A DNA stretch of 64,000 nt. Origin: Mucilaginibacter xinganensis. GTDB taxonomy: Bacteria > Bacteroidota > Bacteroidia > Sphingobacteriales > Sphingobacteriaceae. The position numbers and the translations under genes were made by a program. Shown here piece after piece: positions 34,058 to 43,208 of this stretch; the stretch's first letter is position 1; each line of letters opens with the position of its first letter. Under the pieces are notes generated by a model. That model had not been told where the DNA came from. It saw only the letters and a program-made list of their open reading frames with translations, and searched no databases. The stretch is taken from positions 3,844,001 to 3,908,000 of the forward strand of contig NZ_CP022743.1 of the NCBI RefSeq assembly GCF_002257585.1. The letters are read 5' to 3'.

Positions 34058-35833
34058 ATGGCCAGTTTTAATGATTTTAGTAACCAGCAGGTAGCTGCTT
34101 TACCCGCGCATTTAAAACAATTTATAGTTGATCAGCACTATGAACATTACACCCCTGTTGACCACGCAGTATGGCGCTACGTTATGCGGCAAAACTACAG
34201 TTACCTTAAAGATGTAGCCTATTATCCATACATCCCAGGGCTTGAAAAAGCAGGTTTGTCTATCGAAAAGATCCCAAGTTTACAGGAGATGAATGATGCG
34301 CTTGCCAAAATAGGCTGGGGTGCCGTTACTGTTGATGGTTTTATCCCGCCTGCTGCCTTTATGGAATACCAGGCGTACCGTGTATTGGTAATTGCTGCCG
34401 ACATTCGCCAGTTAAAGCATATTGAATATACCCCCGCTCCCGATATTATCCATGAATCAGCAGGCCACGCGCCTATCATAGCAGATAAAGATTACCATGA
34501 ATACCTGAGTTATTTTGGTTCGATAGGTGCCAAAGCCATGTTCTCGGCCCAGGATTTTGAACTGTACGAAGCCATAAGGGCATTATCCATATTAAAGGAA
34601 ATGCCGGATGCAGATGAGCATGAAATTAAAAAAGCCGAAGAAGTACTTTTGCACCGCCAGGAAAATATGGGCGAGCCATCTGAAATGGCCCTGCTAAGCC
34701 GCCTTCACTGGTGGACAGTAGAATACGGCCTGATCGGGAGCCTGGAAAATCCTAAAATTTATGGTGCCGGTTTATTATCGTCCATTGGGGAAAGTGTAAG
34801 TTGCATGACTTGCGACATTAAAAAGATTCCCTACACCATTGATGCTATAAATTACACCTACGACATCACAAAAACACAGCCGCAACTATTTGTAACGCCT
34901 ACGTTTCAAAACCTGATTGATGTACTGGAAACCTTCGCTGATACCATGTCATTCAGAAAAGGCGGAGCCTTTGGTTTACAAAAAGCTATCGAAAGTAAAA
35001 ACACCTGCACTGCAGTGTACAGCTCTGGCTTGCAGGTATCAGGTACGTTCACTGAATTTGAACACCAGAATAATGAGCCAGTATTTGTAAAAACGCACGG
35101 CGCATCGGCATTATCAATTGATAACAAACAGCTGAAAGGCCACGGCAAAAAACACCATAAAGATGGCTTTAGCTCGCCTGTTGGTAAGCTTAAGGGCCAT
35201 GCCATGCCGTTAGAAGACCTGAACGCTTATGAACTTGGTTATTTTGGGATTGAACGGGGCAAAAGCGCGGAGTTATGGTTTGAGAGTGGAATTACAGTTG
35301 CCGGAGAAGTAAAAGAGATCCTTTCGTCAAACGGAAAAACGCAACTGATTACTTTTATAAACTGCACGGTAACCGGCAAAAATGGAGAATTATTATTTGA
35401 TCCTGAATGGGGCGTTTATGATATGGCCGTTGGCGAAAAAATAGTTTCAGTTTTTTGTGGCGCGGCCGATAAGGAGGAGTTTTTGGAAATAGTTTACAAA
35501 TCTAACATGGCAACGCATCATGCTTCCTATGACCAAAACACGCTCGAACTGCACAAACTTTATGAGCAGGTACGCAACCGCAGGCACAACGGCGGCGATT
35601 TTGGCTTTTTGGGTAACGTTTGGCTAATGCTTCAAAAATATCATCATGACGATTGGCTTTGCGCTATGGAAATATTGGAGATCCTGGAGCATGAAGAAGC
35701 GGAACCTGCCGTGGCAGCAGAGATCAGGTCCTTTTTAGAGGAAAAGGCTAATACCGAGCCTGATTGCAAAAAACTGATTACCGACGGCTTTTATTTAATT
35801 AAGAACCCTGTTGAGCAAAAATTGGTTGTTTAG
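34058..35833 (+). CDS. Aromatic amino acid hydroxylase, long Bacteroidota form
   Basis: 591 residues from the ATG at 34058. The N-terminal catalytic domain binds non-haem iron through His132 and His137 (PDIIHESAGHAP) and the Glu in WWTVEYGLIGSLENP, the 2-His-1-Glu set of phenylalanine/tyrosine/tryptophan hydroxylases, which need tetrahydropterin and oxygen. Residues from about 330 form an additional domain of nearly 260 residues, absent from the short bacterial phenylalanine hydroxylases, with no motif I can name. A short-chain dehydrogenase gene follows after 38 bp and could be involved in pterin reduction (inference). Substrate preference cannot be read from sequence. Confidence 0.93.
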   Translation: MASFNDFSNQQVAALPAHLKQFIVDQHYEHYTPVDHAVWRYVMRQNYSYLKDVAYYPYIPGLEKAGLSIEKIPSLQEMNDALAKIGWGAVTVDGFIPPAAFMEYQAYRVLVIAADIRQLKHIEYTPAPDIIHESAGHAPIIADKDYHEYLSYFGSIGAKAMFSAQDFELYEAIRALSILKEMPDADEHEIKKAEEVLLHRQENMGEPSEMALLSRLHWWTVEYGLIGSLENPKIYGAGLLSSIGESVSCMTCDIKKIPYTIDAINYTYDITKTQPQLFVTPTFQNLIDVLETFADTMSFRKGGAFGLQKAIESKNTCTAVYSSGLQVSGTFTEFEHQNNEPVFVKTHGASALSIDNKQLKGHGKKHHKDGFSSPVGKLKGHAMPLEDLNAYELGYFGIERGKSAELWFESGITVAGEVKEILSSNGKTQLITFINCTVTGKNGELLFDPEWGVYDMAVGEKIVSVFCGAADKEEFLEIVYKSNMATHHASYDQNTLELHKLYEQVRNRRHNGGDFGFLGNVWLMLQKYHHDDWLCAMEILEILEHEEAEPAVAAEIRSFLEEKANTEPDCKKLITDGFYLIKNPVEQKLVV

Positions 35834-35871
35834 CGATTTGTTTGTAAAATTGCCTGACAACTACGAAATCT

Positions 35872-36576
35872 ATGAATATAATTATAACTGGCGCCAGCAG
35901 CGGTGTGGGATTTGAAGCAGTCCTGGAGTTGATACTATCAGGTAAGCATAAAGTGATCGCGCTATCCCGATCGCAGGAAAAGCTGGAGCGCTTACTTGAA
36001 ATAGCGCATGGTTTAAATCCTGATGCGGAAATATTTGCCCTGGCATTTGATATTGTACATGATGATTACCAGGGTTTGCAACAATTTATAAGCAGCAACT
36101 TTGATAACCGTGTTGATATACTCATTAACAACGCGGGCGTACTAATTAAAAAACCATTTGCCCAAACGCTTGAATCAGACTTTGTAGAAATGCTGCAAAG
36201 CAATTTCATAGGTCACGTGCGTATTATACAAGCGCTGATTCAGCTAATGCCCAAAGGTGCACACATCTTAAATATTGGCAGCATGGGAGGTTTCCAGGGT
36301 AGCCTCAAGTTCGCAGGTCTTGCCGCATATTCGGCCAGTAAAGCTGCTTTGCATACCTTAACCGAGTGCCTGGCGCTTGAACTTGCTGAACAGGAAATAA
36401 AAGTTAATTGTCTGGCATTAGGCTCTGCACAAACCGAAATGCTGGAAACAGCTTTTCCCGGTTATGAGTCGCCGGTAATGGCTTTCGAAATGGGCAAATA
36501 CATTGCAGATTTTTCGGTTACCGGGCATAAATTTTACAACGGCAAAGTACTTCCGGTTGCGGTTAGCACCCCTTAA
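35872..36576 (+). CDS. Short-chain dehydrogenase/reductase
   Basis: 234 residues, complete classical SDR: cofactor motif TGASSGVG (6-13), NNAG (86-89), Ser137, Tyr153 and Lys157 (YSASK). SRS after the second strand suggests NADPH preference. It starts 38 bp after the aromatic amino acid hydroxylase and shares its strand, so cotranscription is likely. SDRs include sepiapterin and pteridine reductases, which would make a functional pair, but the family is too diverse for certainty. Confidence 0.93.
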   Translation: MNIIITGASSGVGFEAVLELILSGKHKVIALSRSQEKLERLLEIAHGLNPDAEIFALAFDIVHDDYQGLQQFISSNFDNRVDILINNAGVLIKKPFAQTLESDFVEMLQSNFIGHVRIIQALIQLMPKGAHILNIGSMGGFQGSLKFAGLAAYSASKAALHTLTECLALELAEQEIKVNCLALGSAQTEMLETAFPGYESPVMAFEMGKYIADFSVTGHKFYNGKVLPVAVSTP

Positions 36577-36669
36577 CGGGCAAAATTAATATTTACGGAT
36601 TGCGTATTGTCAGCAAATATCCCTAATTTTATGAAGCACCGAGCGTATTTACACTTTAAGCTGTAAGAA

Positions 36670-38106
36670 ATGGGATCAAATCTTACTTTTCTTTTCGATC
36701 AATCCAGTGACTTTTTTTGTCTTTTTACAAGGGAGGGTACAATTGTAAAAACTAATCCTGCTTTAAGAGAAGTACTCGGTTATACAGAGGAAGAGCTGCA
36801 TGGGAAAAAAGCTTACGAGTTTTCTCATCCTGCTGACAGAAACAGACGCGAAGAACTTTTTAAAAACGTATCGGTTAACAACAAAACTACAGGGCTCGAA
36901 ACCCGCACCAGGGCAAAAAACGGCCGCTATTATAACGTTCGCTGGTCGTTGATGTTGAATGCAGTTGATAACCTGGTATATGCAATAGGTGTAAATTTAA
37001 CAAGCGGCTTTAATAATTCCGAGTATGAAGGCACCACGGATAATATCCAGCATATTATTCAAAGTTTTAACGAAGGCTTTCTTATTATTGATAATAACTG
37101 GCAAATTACATCCTTTAATCCCGCCTTCCAGGCTATAACGGGAATAAGTGGCGAAGAACTTAAAGGCTTAAATTTCAGGCAGCTGGAAAACATGGGGATA
37201 ACGGAAAAAATCCTTGCTGAATTTGAAACTGCGTTTAAAGGCAGCTTATCTACCCAGCTTCAGTATTTCAATACTCATTTTAACAGGTGGTTACGGGTAA
37301 ATATATATCCGTACAAAGATGAAATAGCCCTGTTTATTAGGGATATTACCAATATAAAAACCCAGCAACTGATACTGGCACTTGAAAAAAAGGTACTTGA
37401 ATTAAACGCTTCGTCTTTATATTCCTTATCCCAAACCGTTAATGAGTTGCTTAAAGGTATCGAGGAAATATTTCCCGATATGATCTGCTCTGTCCTGGAA
37501 GTGGACGAACCCCGGCAAAAGCTGTCGCACCTGGCTGCGCCAACCCTGCCCGCTGCATATTGCCAGGCAATAGATGGTATTGTAATAGGGCCCAAAGCAG
37601 GCTCTTGCGGCACCGCAGCGTACCATCGCAGCCAGGTAATAGTCAGAGATATTGAAACAAACCCTTTATGGGATGATTACAGGCAACTCATTTTGCCGCA
37701 CGGGATTAAGGCTTGCTGGTCAACTCCAATTATAAGTTCCAACAGTTCACAGGTACTGGCCACCTTTGCGGTTTATTATAGCCAGAAACGCGAGCCCAGG
37801 AACGAAGAATTACGGATGATTGAGCGTACCTCAAATATTCTCCGTGTTTTAATCGAAAATAAAAGGACCCAGGACCATGTTAAAGAGCAAACCAGGCGGC
37901 TCCAGGAAATCGCTGCTATCAGTTCGCACGACATAAGGAGGCCCGTCGCTACGATTTTAGGCCTGGTAAACTTATTTGATCTCCGACATTTAGACACCCC
38001 CCTTAACAGGGAGATAATTAACCACCTCGATATTACAGCAAAGGAACTTGATGAGGTAATCCACACCATTGTTGAAAAAACCATTTATTTAAAAGGAGAA
38101 GATTAA
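36670..38106 (+). CDS. PAS-PAS-GAF sensor with HisKA-like end and no ATPase domain
   Basis: 478 residues. Two PAS domains (about 3-115 and 125-235; GTIVKTNPALREVLGYTEEEL and ITSFNPAFQAITGISGEEL), then a GAF domain (about 255-400, with GSCGTAAYHRSQVIVRDIETNPLWDDY) and a HisKA-type helix pair, SSHDIRRPVATILGLVNLFD with the putative phospho-acceptor His420. The protein stops about 40 residues later, with no HATPase domain in frame or downstream. It cannot autophosphorylate by itself. No response regulator is next to it. It could accept phosphate from another kinase or work by dimerisation. Confidence 0.9.
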   Translation: MGSNLTFLFDQSSDFFCLFTREGTIVKTNPALREVLGYTEEELHGKKAYEFSHPADRNRREELFKNVSVNNKTTGLETRTRAKNGRYYNVRWSLMLNAVDNLVYAIGVNLTSGFNNSEYEGTTDNIQHIIQSFNEGFLIIDNNWQITSFNPAFQAITGISGEELKGLNFRQLENMGITEKILAEFETAFKGSLSTQLQYFNTHFNRWLRVNIYPYKDEIALFIRDITNIKTQQLILALEKKVLELNASSLYSLSQTVNELLKGIEEIFPDMICSVLEVDEPRQKLSHLAAPTLPAAYCQAIDGIVIGPKAGSCGTAAYHRSQVIVRDIETNPLWDDYRQLILPHGIKACWSTPIISSNSSQVLATFAVYYSQKREPRNEELRMIERTSNILRVLIENKRTQDHVKEQTRRLQEIAAISSHDIRRPVATILGLVNLFDLRHLDTPLNREIINHLDITAKELDEVIHTIVEKTIYLKGED

Positions 38107-38184
38107 CCAGGCTGAAAGGAGGCTTTATGTTTCATTTAAACCCTGCGCCGTCTGCATAGATTAAACATGCTACTCACTCATTAT

Positions 38185-38221
38185 AAATTGCATTGTTCGC
38201 CATGCGCAAACAATGCAATTT
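38185..38221. terminator. Perfect 13-bp inverted repeat between convergent genes
   Basis: AAATTGCATTGTT (38185-38197) and AACAATGCAATTT (38209-38221) with an 11-base loop lie between the PAS-gene stop and the ssb stop. It works as a terminator in either direction; T residues follow on the plus strand. Confidence 0.75.
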
Positions 38222-38243
38222 TATGTTACATTTTGGGTCGGTC

Positions 38244-38576
38244 TCAACCTTTTAGTTTAATAAAATCATTAACCACAACCTCGGTCATATATCTTTTATT
38301 GCCATCCTTATCAACCCAGTTTTTGTTGGTTAACTTGCCTTCGATGGCTACTTCATCGCCCTTTTTCAGATAGTCGCCAATAAATTTTGCCTGGCTGCCC
38401 CATGCTATCAGGTTATGCCACTGTGTTTCTGTTACCCGCTCACCTTTATCATTCTTGTACGTTTCATTGGTTGCCAATGAAAATTTAACCAGTTGCTTGT
38501 TGTTGTCAAAGTTCTTTACTTCGGGATCCATACCCAGGTTACCTACCAGGCGTACGCTGTTTCTTAATGAGTTCAT
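38244..38576 (-). CDS. ssb: Single-stranded DNA-binding protein, short form
   Basis: 110 residues: one OB fold with the N-terminus MNSLRNSVRLVGNLGMDPEV, EVKNFDNNKQLVKFSLAT, TQWHNLIAWGSQAKFIGDYLKKGDEVAIEGKLTN and RYMTEVVVNDFIKL. The acidic C-terminal tail with the DDDIPF-like tip that binds partner proteins in ordinary SSB is missing; the protein ends at the OB fold. This suggests a secondary SSB (as in competence or DNA repair) rather than the replicative one. It is divergent from a small zinc-ribbon gene. Confidence 0.94.
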   Translation of the reverse strand: MNSLRNSVRLVGNLGMDPEVKNFDNNKQLVKFSLATNETYKNDKGERVTETQWHNLIAWGSQAKFIGDYLKKGDEVAIEGKLTNKNWVDKDGNKRYMTEVVVNDFIKLKG

Positions 38577-38715
38577 GTTTTTACTTTTTTTGTTTTAATT
38601 GACAATACGAAGGTGAGCATCGTCATCAACCCTACCCGGTTATTAACCGTTTATAACCGACAATTTCCGTTTGTAAGCGTTTGCAAACGGATAATATTTT
38701 ATTTATCTTTAGCTG

Positions 38716-39075
38716 ATGAATGAGGAAAGATTATGCCTTGATTGCAGCCTTCCATTACATGGCAGGGCTGATAAAAAATTCTGTAACGATCTGTGCCGCA
38801 ACAATTACAACAACCAGCTTAACAGCAGCAGTTACAACCTGGTACGCAATGTCAATAATATCCTTAAGCGCAACCGGCGGATTCTTGAAGAATTAAATCC
38901 CGGCGGCAAAACAAAGACCACCCGCAAAAAGCTGTCTGCCAAAGGCTTTGATTTTGACTACCACACCCGTAGTTATCTGACAGGCAACGGTAAAACCTAT
39001 CATTTTTGTTATGAGTACGGTTACCTTCCTCTAGATGGCGACGAGTTTTTGTTGGTAAAACGGGAAGAAATTTGA
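38716..39075 (+). CDS. Conserved small protein with an N-terminal zinc ribbon
   Basis: 119 residues. RLCLDCSLPLHGRADKKFCNDLCRNNYNNQ carries Cys7, Cys10, Cys23 and Cys27 (CxxC-x12-CxxxC), a likely zinc site like that of small DNA- or RNA-associated ribbon proteins. The remainder is basic (KTKTTRKKLSAKG) and ends in YHFCYEYGYLPLDGDEFLLV. No named family is recognised. It is divergent from ssb, with a TATCTTTA -7-like sequence just upstream. Confidence 0.8.
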   Translation: MNEERLCLDCSLPLHGRADKKFCNDLCRNNYNNQLNSSSYNLVRNVNNILKRNRRILEELNPGGKTKTTRKKLSAKGFDFDYHTRSYLTGNGKTYHFCYEYGYLPLDGDEFLLVKREEI

Positions 39076-39256
39076 GATAGTTCCAGAAATCTGATGTTCG
39101 ATTTTAGATTTATTTTGAGTATAGGTTTAATTACACCGGCAGTGAAATTTAAATAAATATTTTCCTGCCATTTAGATTCGGAAATGCAAATGATTAAACG
39201 AGCGTCATATTAAACAACCGTGGCCCAAAACTAAATCGCGAAATCCGAAATAACAT

Positions 39257-39264
39257 TATCTTTG
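39257..39264 (+). promoter_or_regulatory. -7 element (TATCTTTG) seven bases before a start codon
   Basis: TATCTTTG ends 7 bp before the ATG at 39272, so the leader must be very short. No -33 TTTG is evident at the right distance. Confidence 0.5.
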
Positions 39265-39271
39265 CACGCAA

Positions 39272-40615
39272 ATGATCATCCAGCAATTTTACGACAAAGG
39301 ATTAGCACATGGCTCTTACGCCCTTATAAGGACCGGCAAAATGATTGTAATTGATCCGGCCCGCGATCCACAACCATATTACGATTTTGCAGCACAGCAC
39401 GATGCCGATATTGTGGGCGTGATAGAAACGCATCCACATGCCGACTTTGTAAGCTCGCACCTGGAAATTCACCAAACTACCGGGGCTGTTATCTACTCAA
39501 GCAAGCTTACAGGTGCTGAATATCCGCACGAAAGCTTTGATGACGGCGATGTGATTCAGCTTAATGATATTAAACTTAAAGCGATAAATACCCCCGGCCA
39601 TTCGCCCGATTCGATCTGTATTTTGGTTGAAGATGAAGAAGGAACAGAAAGCGCAATTTTTACCGGCGACACTTTGTTTGTTGGCGACGTTGGCCGCCCT
39701 GATTTGCGTGAAAACGTTGGAAATATTACCGCAAAAAAGGAGGAACTGGCCAGGCAGATGTACGCCTCTACACGCAGTAAATTAATGAACCTTCCGCATA
39801 ATGTAATAGTTTATCCCGCACACGGTCCAGGCTCATTATGTGGTAAAAATATGAGCCCCGATCTGCAAAGTACCATCGGGCGCGAATTGCGTGAAAACTA
39901 TGCCCTGCAGCTGATGGACGAATTACAGTTTGTTAAAACGCTTATTGCCGACCAGCCTTTTGTACCCAAATATTTTGGGCACGATGTGGAGCTTAACAAA
40001 AAAGGGGCTCCTTCATTTAAAAATAGTGTGGAAAGCGTCTTAAAGCTTAATGAAAATGCAGTGCTGGAAAAAGGTGTGCTAATTATTGATACCCGCCCAA
40101 AGCTTGATTTTCGTAAAGGCTATCTGAAAGGCGCAATCAACCTGCAAAACGGTGAGAAGTTTGAAACCTGGCTTGGATCAATAGTTAACCCTGGTGAGCC
40201 TTTTTACCTTGTTGCCGCTGATGAAGCCGAGTTAGATATGATGATAAAAAAGGCTGCAAAAATCGGTTACGAAAAAAACATTAAAGGCGCCCTTCTTATT
40301 CCTGCTTCAGCCACTGAAACCATGTCCGATCTGGACCTTTCCGATTTCACGAACCATACAGACAGCTATACAGTGATTGATGTGCGCAACGATACAGAAA
40401 CGGCAGAAGGCCTTATTTTCAAAAACGCCATTACCATTCCGCTTCCGCAGCTTCGTGAAAGGATCAATGAGATCCCAACCGATAAACCTATTGTTGTACA
40501 TTGTGCTGCGGGCTACCGTTCGGCAGCAGGGGTTAGTATTATAAAAGGTGATATAGATACAGTACCGGTTTATGATTTGGGTGAAGCAGTAACGAATTTC
40601 GCTGTAAATAGTTAA
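39272..40615 (+). CDS. MBL-fold hydrolase with two rhodanese domains
   Basis: 447 residues. The metallo-beta-lactamase domain (about 1-250) has the metal motif THPHADFVSSH (53-63) and resembles persulfide dioxygenase (ETHE1). Two rhodanese domains follow: the first (about 265-345, LIIDTRPKLDFRKGYLKGAIN) lacks the catalytic Cys, and the second (from about 365, YTVIDVRND) has VVHCAAGYRS with Cys411. The protein probably oxidises glutathione- or protein-bound persulfides and moves sulfane sulfur. One degenerate and one active rhodanese is a known arrangement of this family. Confidence 0.92.
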   Translation: MIIQQFYDKGLAHGSYALIRTGKMIVIDPARDPQPYYDFAAQHDADIVGVIETHPHADFVSSHLEIHQTTGAVIYSSKLTGAEYPHESFDDGDVIQLNDIKLKAINTPGHSPDSICILVEDEEGTESAIFTGDTLFVGDVGRPDLRENVGNITAKKEELARQMYASTRSKLMNLPHNVIVYPAHGPGSLCGKNMSPDLQSTIGRELRENYALQLMDELQFVKTLIADQPFVPKYFGHDVELNKKGAPSFKNSVESVLKLNENAVLEKGVLIIDTRPKLDFRKGYLKGAINLQNGEKFETWLGSIVNPGEPFYLVAADEAELDMMIKKAAKIGYEKNIKGALLIPASATETMSDLDLSDFTNHTDSYTVIDVRNDTETAEGLIFKNAITIPLPQLRERINEIPTDKPIVVHCAAGYRSAAGVSIIKGDIDTVPVYDLGEAVTNFAVNS

Positions 40616-40631
40616 TGTAGTTTTTTAGTTG

Positions 40632-41330
40632 ATGATTGTAATTAATGACCAGCTCACAATAGTACGTACTGCCGACGGATCAAACACCATTTTTAATCCG
40701 CAGGTTGGCGAAAATTACCACTCAACGCATGGTGCTTTGCAGGAAAGCCGGCATGTTTTTATAAATGCAGGCTTTCAATATTTCATGGGTGGAGCTGACA
40801 CTCCGAAGGAGTCTGTATCTATATTGGAAGTTGGCTTTGGCACCGGGCTGAATTTTTTACTAACAGCTGATGCCGGCATTAAGGCAGGCGTTCCCCTCGC
40901 TTACACAGGAATAGAAGCCTATCCATTAACAAAAGGGATGATCAACCAAACAGGATATGATACCTATATTCCGGCAGATTTGTGGCAACAATTTATAGAC
41001 AATTATACCACTGCTTTAGTAAATAAAGTTCAGTTAAACCCATTGTGCCAGTTGGAAATTGTGCATCTGCCGCTGTTAGCATTCCAATCAGCACAACTGT
41101 ATGACATTATTTACTTTGATGCGTTTGCTTCCGCCTATCAGCCCGAAATGTGGGACGAAACAGCTATTGCCCATACCGTAAAATACTTAAAACCGGGTGG
41201 TGTGTTTGTTACTTACGCCATTACCGGTAGTTTAAAACGGGCGTTGAGAGCATTAAACTGCAAAGTAGAAAAAGCCCCCGGCGCGCCCGGGAAGCGGGAA
41301 ATGCTGCGGGCAGTAAAACTTAAGGATTAA
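40632..41330 (+). CDS. mnmD: tRNA 5-methylaminomethyl-2-thiouridine methyltransferase MnmD
   Basis: 232 residues from the ATG at 40632; a TTG at 40629 is directly before it. The opening (VINDQLTIVRTADGSNTIFN, ENYHSTHGALQESRHVFINAG) and ILEVGFGTGLNFLL are those of stand-alone MnmD, which methylates the nm5 group of U34 in tRNA using SAM. EVGFGTG is the SAM-binding motif, and IIYFDAFASAYQPEMWDE the catalytic block. The oxidase half (MnmC1) of the E. coli fusion is not present. It is 16 bp downstream of the MBL-rhodanese gene, so the two are likely cotranscribed. Confidence 0.94.
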   Translation: MIVINDQLTIVRTADGSNTIFNPQVGENYHSTHGALQESRHVFINAGFQYFMGGADTPKESVSILEVGFGTGLNFLLTADAGIKAGVPLAYTGIEAYPLTKGMINQTGYDTYIPADLWQQFIDNYTTALVNKVQLNPLCQLEIVHLPLLAFQSAQLYDIIYFDAFASAYQPEMWDETAIAHTVKYLKPGGVFVTYAITGSLKRALRALNCKVEKAPGAPGKREMLRAVKLKD

Positions 41331-41353
41331 GATGAGAAAATATCAGGCTATAC

Positions 41354-42178
41354 TTACAACCTGAACCCGACATTAAATTTCATGGTGAAGCCATTATTTG
41401 AAGGCAGATCACGCACCGCAAATTCATTTAACGTGGTTACGCTGCGGGTTGCATAAATGATAGGTCCGCCGCACAATGTAAATGAAAACCGGGATGCCGG
41501 AGGCGTATAATTTAATGAAGGGCCAATAAGTACCCTTGCGCCGCCCTCTGCTTCATCTGTTTGCCAAAAACCTTCAATGTCCTGCCCTATAGCTTCAAGG
41601 CCACCAAAAAGCTGTCCGCTAATTTGCCTGTGAATCCCTATGCTGCTGATCACATCTAAATTATCCCGGTTCTTATCAAACGCTTTTTCAAACCTTACAT
41701 TAGCACCAAGCTTCCATTTCAAGTTCTCAAAAGCTGCGGCTATACGGCTTAAAGCAACTTTATCGCTGTTAAACTCGCGCCTGAAACCAAGGCTTGCCCC
41801 AACCCTTACGCCTTCAACAGAATTGCCGCCTATAAAATCGCGCAGCACCTCGGCTTGCTGTAAACTATTAATCCTACCGTTATTGCCAAACCCCACGCCC
41901 ATTGATGCCACCAGGGTAAACTGGTTACCAAGGTATCCCTTAACAGAGAGGTTTTGATCTACCCCGTCATAACCCAGGGGTGTAACGGTACGCTGCCCGT
42001 ACCCGCCCGAATAGTTCAGGCTCCAGCCGCGCGCAGCCGGGTTAAGGGTATTCAGCGTAAACAAAAATGGCTGCGGCTGAGCTATTGATGTACCCGAAAA
42101 TTGCGGATTTATGGTTTGTGCTCGTAAGGCCAGTACCGGCAGTAAACACAGGTTTAAAAAAAGTAGCTTTTTTATCAT
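41354..42178 (-). CDS. Putative outer-membrane beta-barrel protein
   Basis: 274 residues with a signal peptide (MIKKLLFLNLCLLPVLALRAQ). The mature part alternates Gly-rich aromatic strands (WSLNYSGGYGQRTV, FTLVASMGVGFG, GVRVGASLGFRREF) and ends in the strand GFTMKFNVGFRL. This is the pattern of a small barrel of the outer membrane, though the family cannot be named. It stands between mnmD (plus) and the ankyrin gene (minus), apparently alone. Confidence 0.82.
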   Translation of the reverse strand: MIKKLLFLNLCLLPVLALRAQTINPQFSGTSIAQPQPFLFTLNTLNPAARGWSLNYSGGYGQRTVTPLGYDGVDQNLSVKGYLGNQFTLVASMGVGFGNNGRINSLQQAEVLRDFIGGNSVEGVRVGASLGFRREFNSDKVALSRIAAAFENLKWKLGANVRFEKAFDKNRDNLDVISSIGIHRQISGQLFGGLEAIGQDIEGFWQTDEAEGGARVLIGPSLNYTPPASRFSFTLCGGPIIYATRSVTTLNEFAVRDLPSNNGFTMKFNVGFRL

Positions 42179-42303
42179 AATTATAACACTTAACGGAATA
42201 CTTTGCTAAGTAAAAATATTAAAATTAACTGTGCATTAATAAGGCAATAATTTAAAGTTGTACAACATTTTAATTGAATCAATCAAATTTCAAATCTGGC
42301 AGC

Positions 42304-43062
42304 CTATCCCCTTTTTAAATAAGCATTAGGTACATTCACCGGGGTGTAATGAATTCCAAACCCGGCTTTAACCAGTAACGATACCACGGTCGCAACGGTT
42401 TTTTCGTCACGGTGCATTTGGGGTAATGATCCCATCATGGCATAGCTGATGGGGTTTACGGCAGGGATAAACGTTTCCCATTCATAACCTTTACCCCATA
42501 TCAGTCCATCAAGGGTAATCAGTACATCCGCCTTGTTTTGAAGCAAAAAATTCAGGATTGCCCCAGAGTTATTGTTATTTTGGTTAACCGTATGGAAAAT
42601 TGGCGTGTGCCCGCCAAAACCAAATTCATCAAGCGCCGCTCTGGCATTTATATCTGCGCCATTTTCAACCAATACTTTTGCGCAGTTAATGCAGTTATAT
42701 TCTGCACAGAAATGCAGCAGCGTGCCGCCTGTTAAAGGAGTATAAGTATTATTGAAGAGCGACCAGGTTTTATCTATAAGGCTTGTATCATTATCAATCA
42801 ATTCTTTTAACTTTTCGGCATCATCAACAAAAACAGCAAGCAGGGCACCATCGTCAAACTCCAGCCCTGCATCAATAAATGCTTTTACACAATCTTTAAA
42901 ACGGGGGGTACGGGTGTACATCTCAACCATTCTTGTAAAAAGAGGGATCCCATAATGGATTTCATTAGGACTACCACCCTCCTGAAAATACGAACGGATG
43001 CCCTCAACGGAATGGACTTCAATTGCGTAAAGAATTTGATCATACCCAGGCATAACCGACAT
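42304..43062 (-). CDS. Ankyrin-repeat protein
   Basis: 252 residues, soluble and without signal peptide. At least three ankyrin-type repeats are seen: GTLLHFCAEYNCINCAKVLVENGADINARA (about 114-143), GHTPIFHTVNQNNNNSGAILNFLLQNKADVLI (about 150-181), and earlier degenerate helices from YAIEVHSVEGIRSYFQEGG. Such proteins mediate protein contacts; no enzymatic domain is present. Cysteines (FCAEYNCINC) cluster at the second repeat. Confidence 0.88.
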   Translation of the reverse strand: MSVMPGYDQILYAIEVHSVEGIRSYFQEGGSPNEIHYGIPLFTRMVEMYTRTPRFKDCVKAFIDAGLEFDDGALLAVFVDDAEKLKELIDNDTSLIDKTWSLFNNTYTPLTGGTLLHFCAEYNCINCAKVLVENGADINARAALDEFGFGGHTPIFHTVNQNNNNSGAILNFLLQNKADVLITLDGLIWGKGYEWETFIPAVNPISYAMMGSLPQMHRDEKTVATVVSLLVKAGFGIHYTPVNVPNAYLKRG

Positions 43063-43208
43063 ATTAGTTTTATAATTAAAGTTACTTATTTTTAAATGCT
43101 TGATCGCCTGCCGGCAAACTTTTCACCTTTAGCGCAACAGGCTTTCCTATCTTTCACACTTAAACCTTATTTTTACAAAAAATCGTGCAATTCGTGATCT
43201 AATAACTT

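Noticed and set aside
38107..38243. Possible lost HATPase domain of the PAS/GAF protein
   Set aside because: All three frames downstream were read; only stops, a hairpin and the ssb end are found, so this is not a simple frameshift in the window.
39272..40615. First rhodanese domain without Cys read as a broken domain
   Set aside because: A catalytically inactive plus an active rhodanese domain is normal for MBL-rhodanese fusions.
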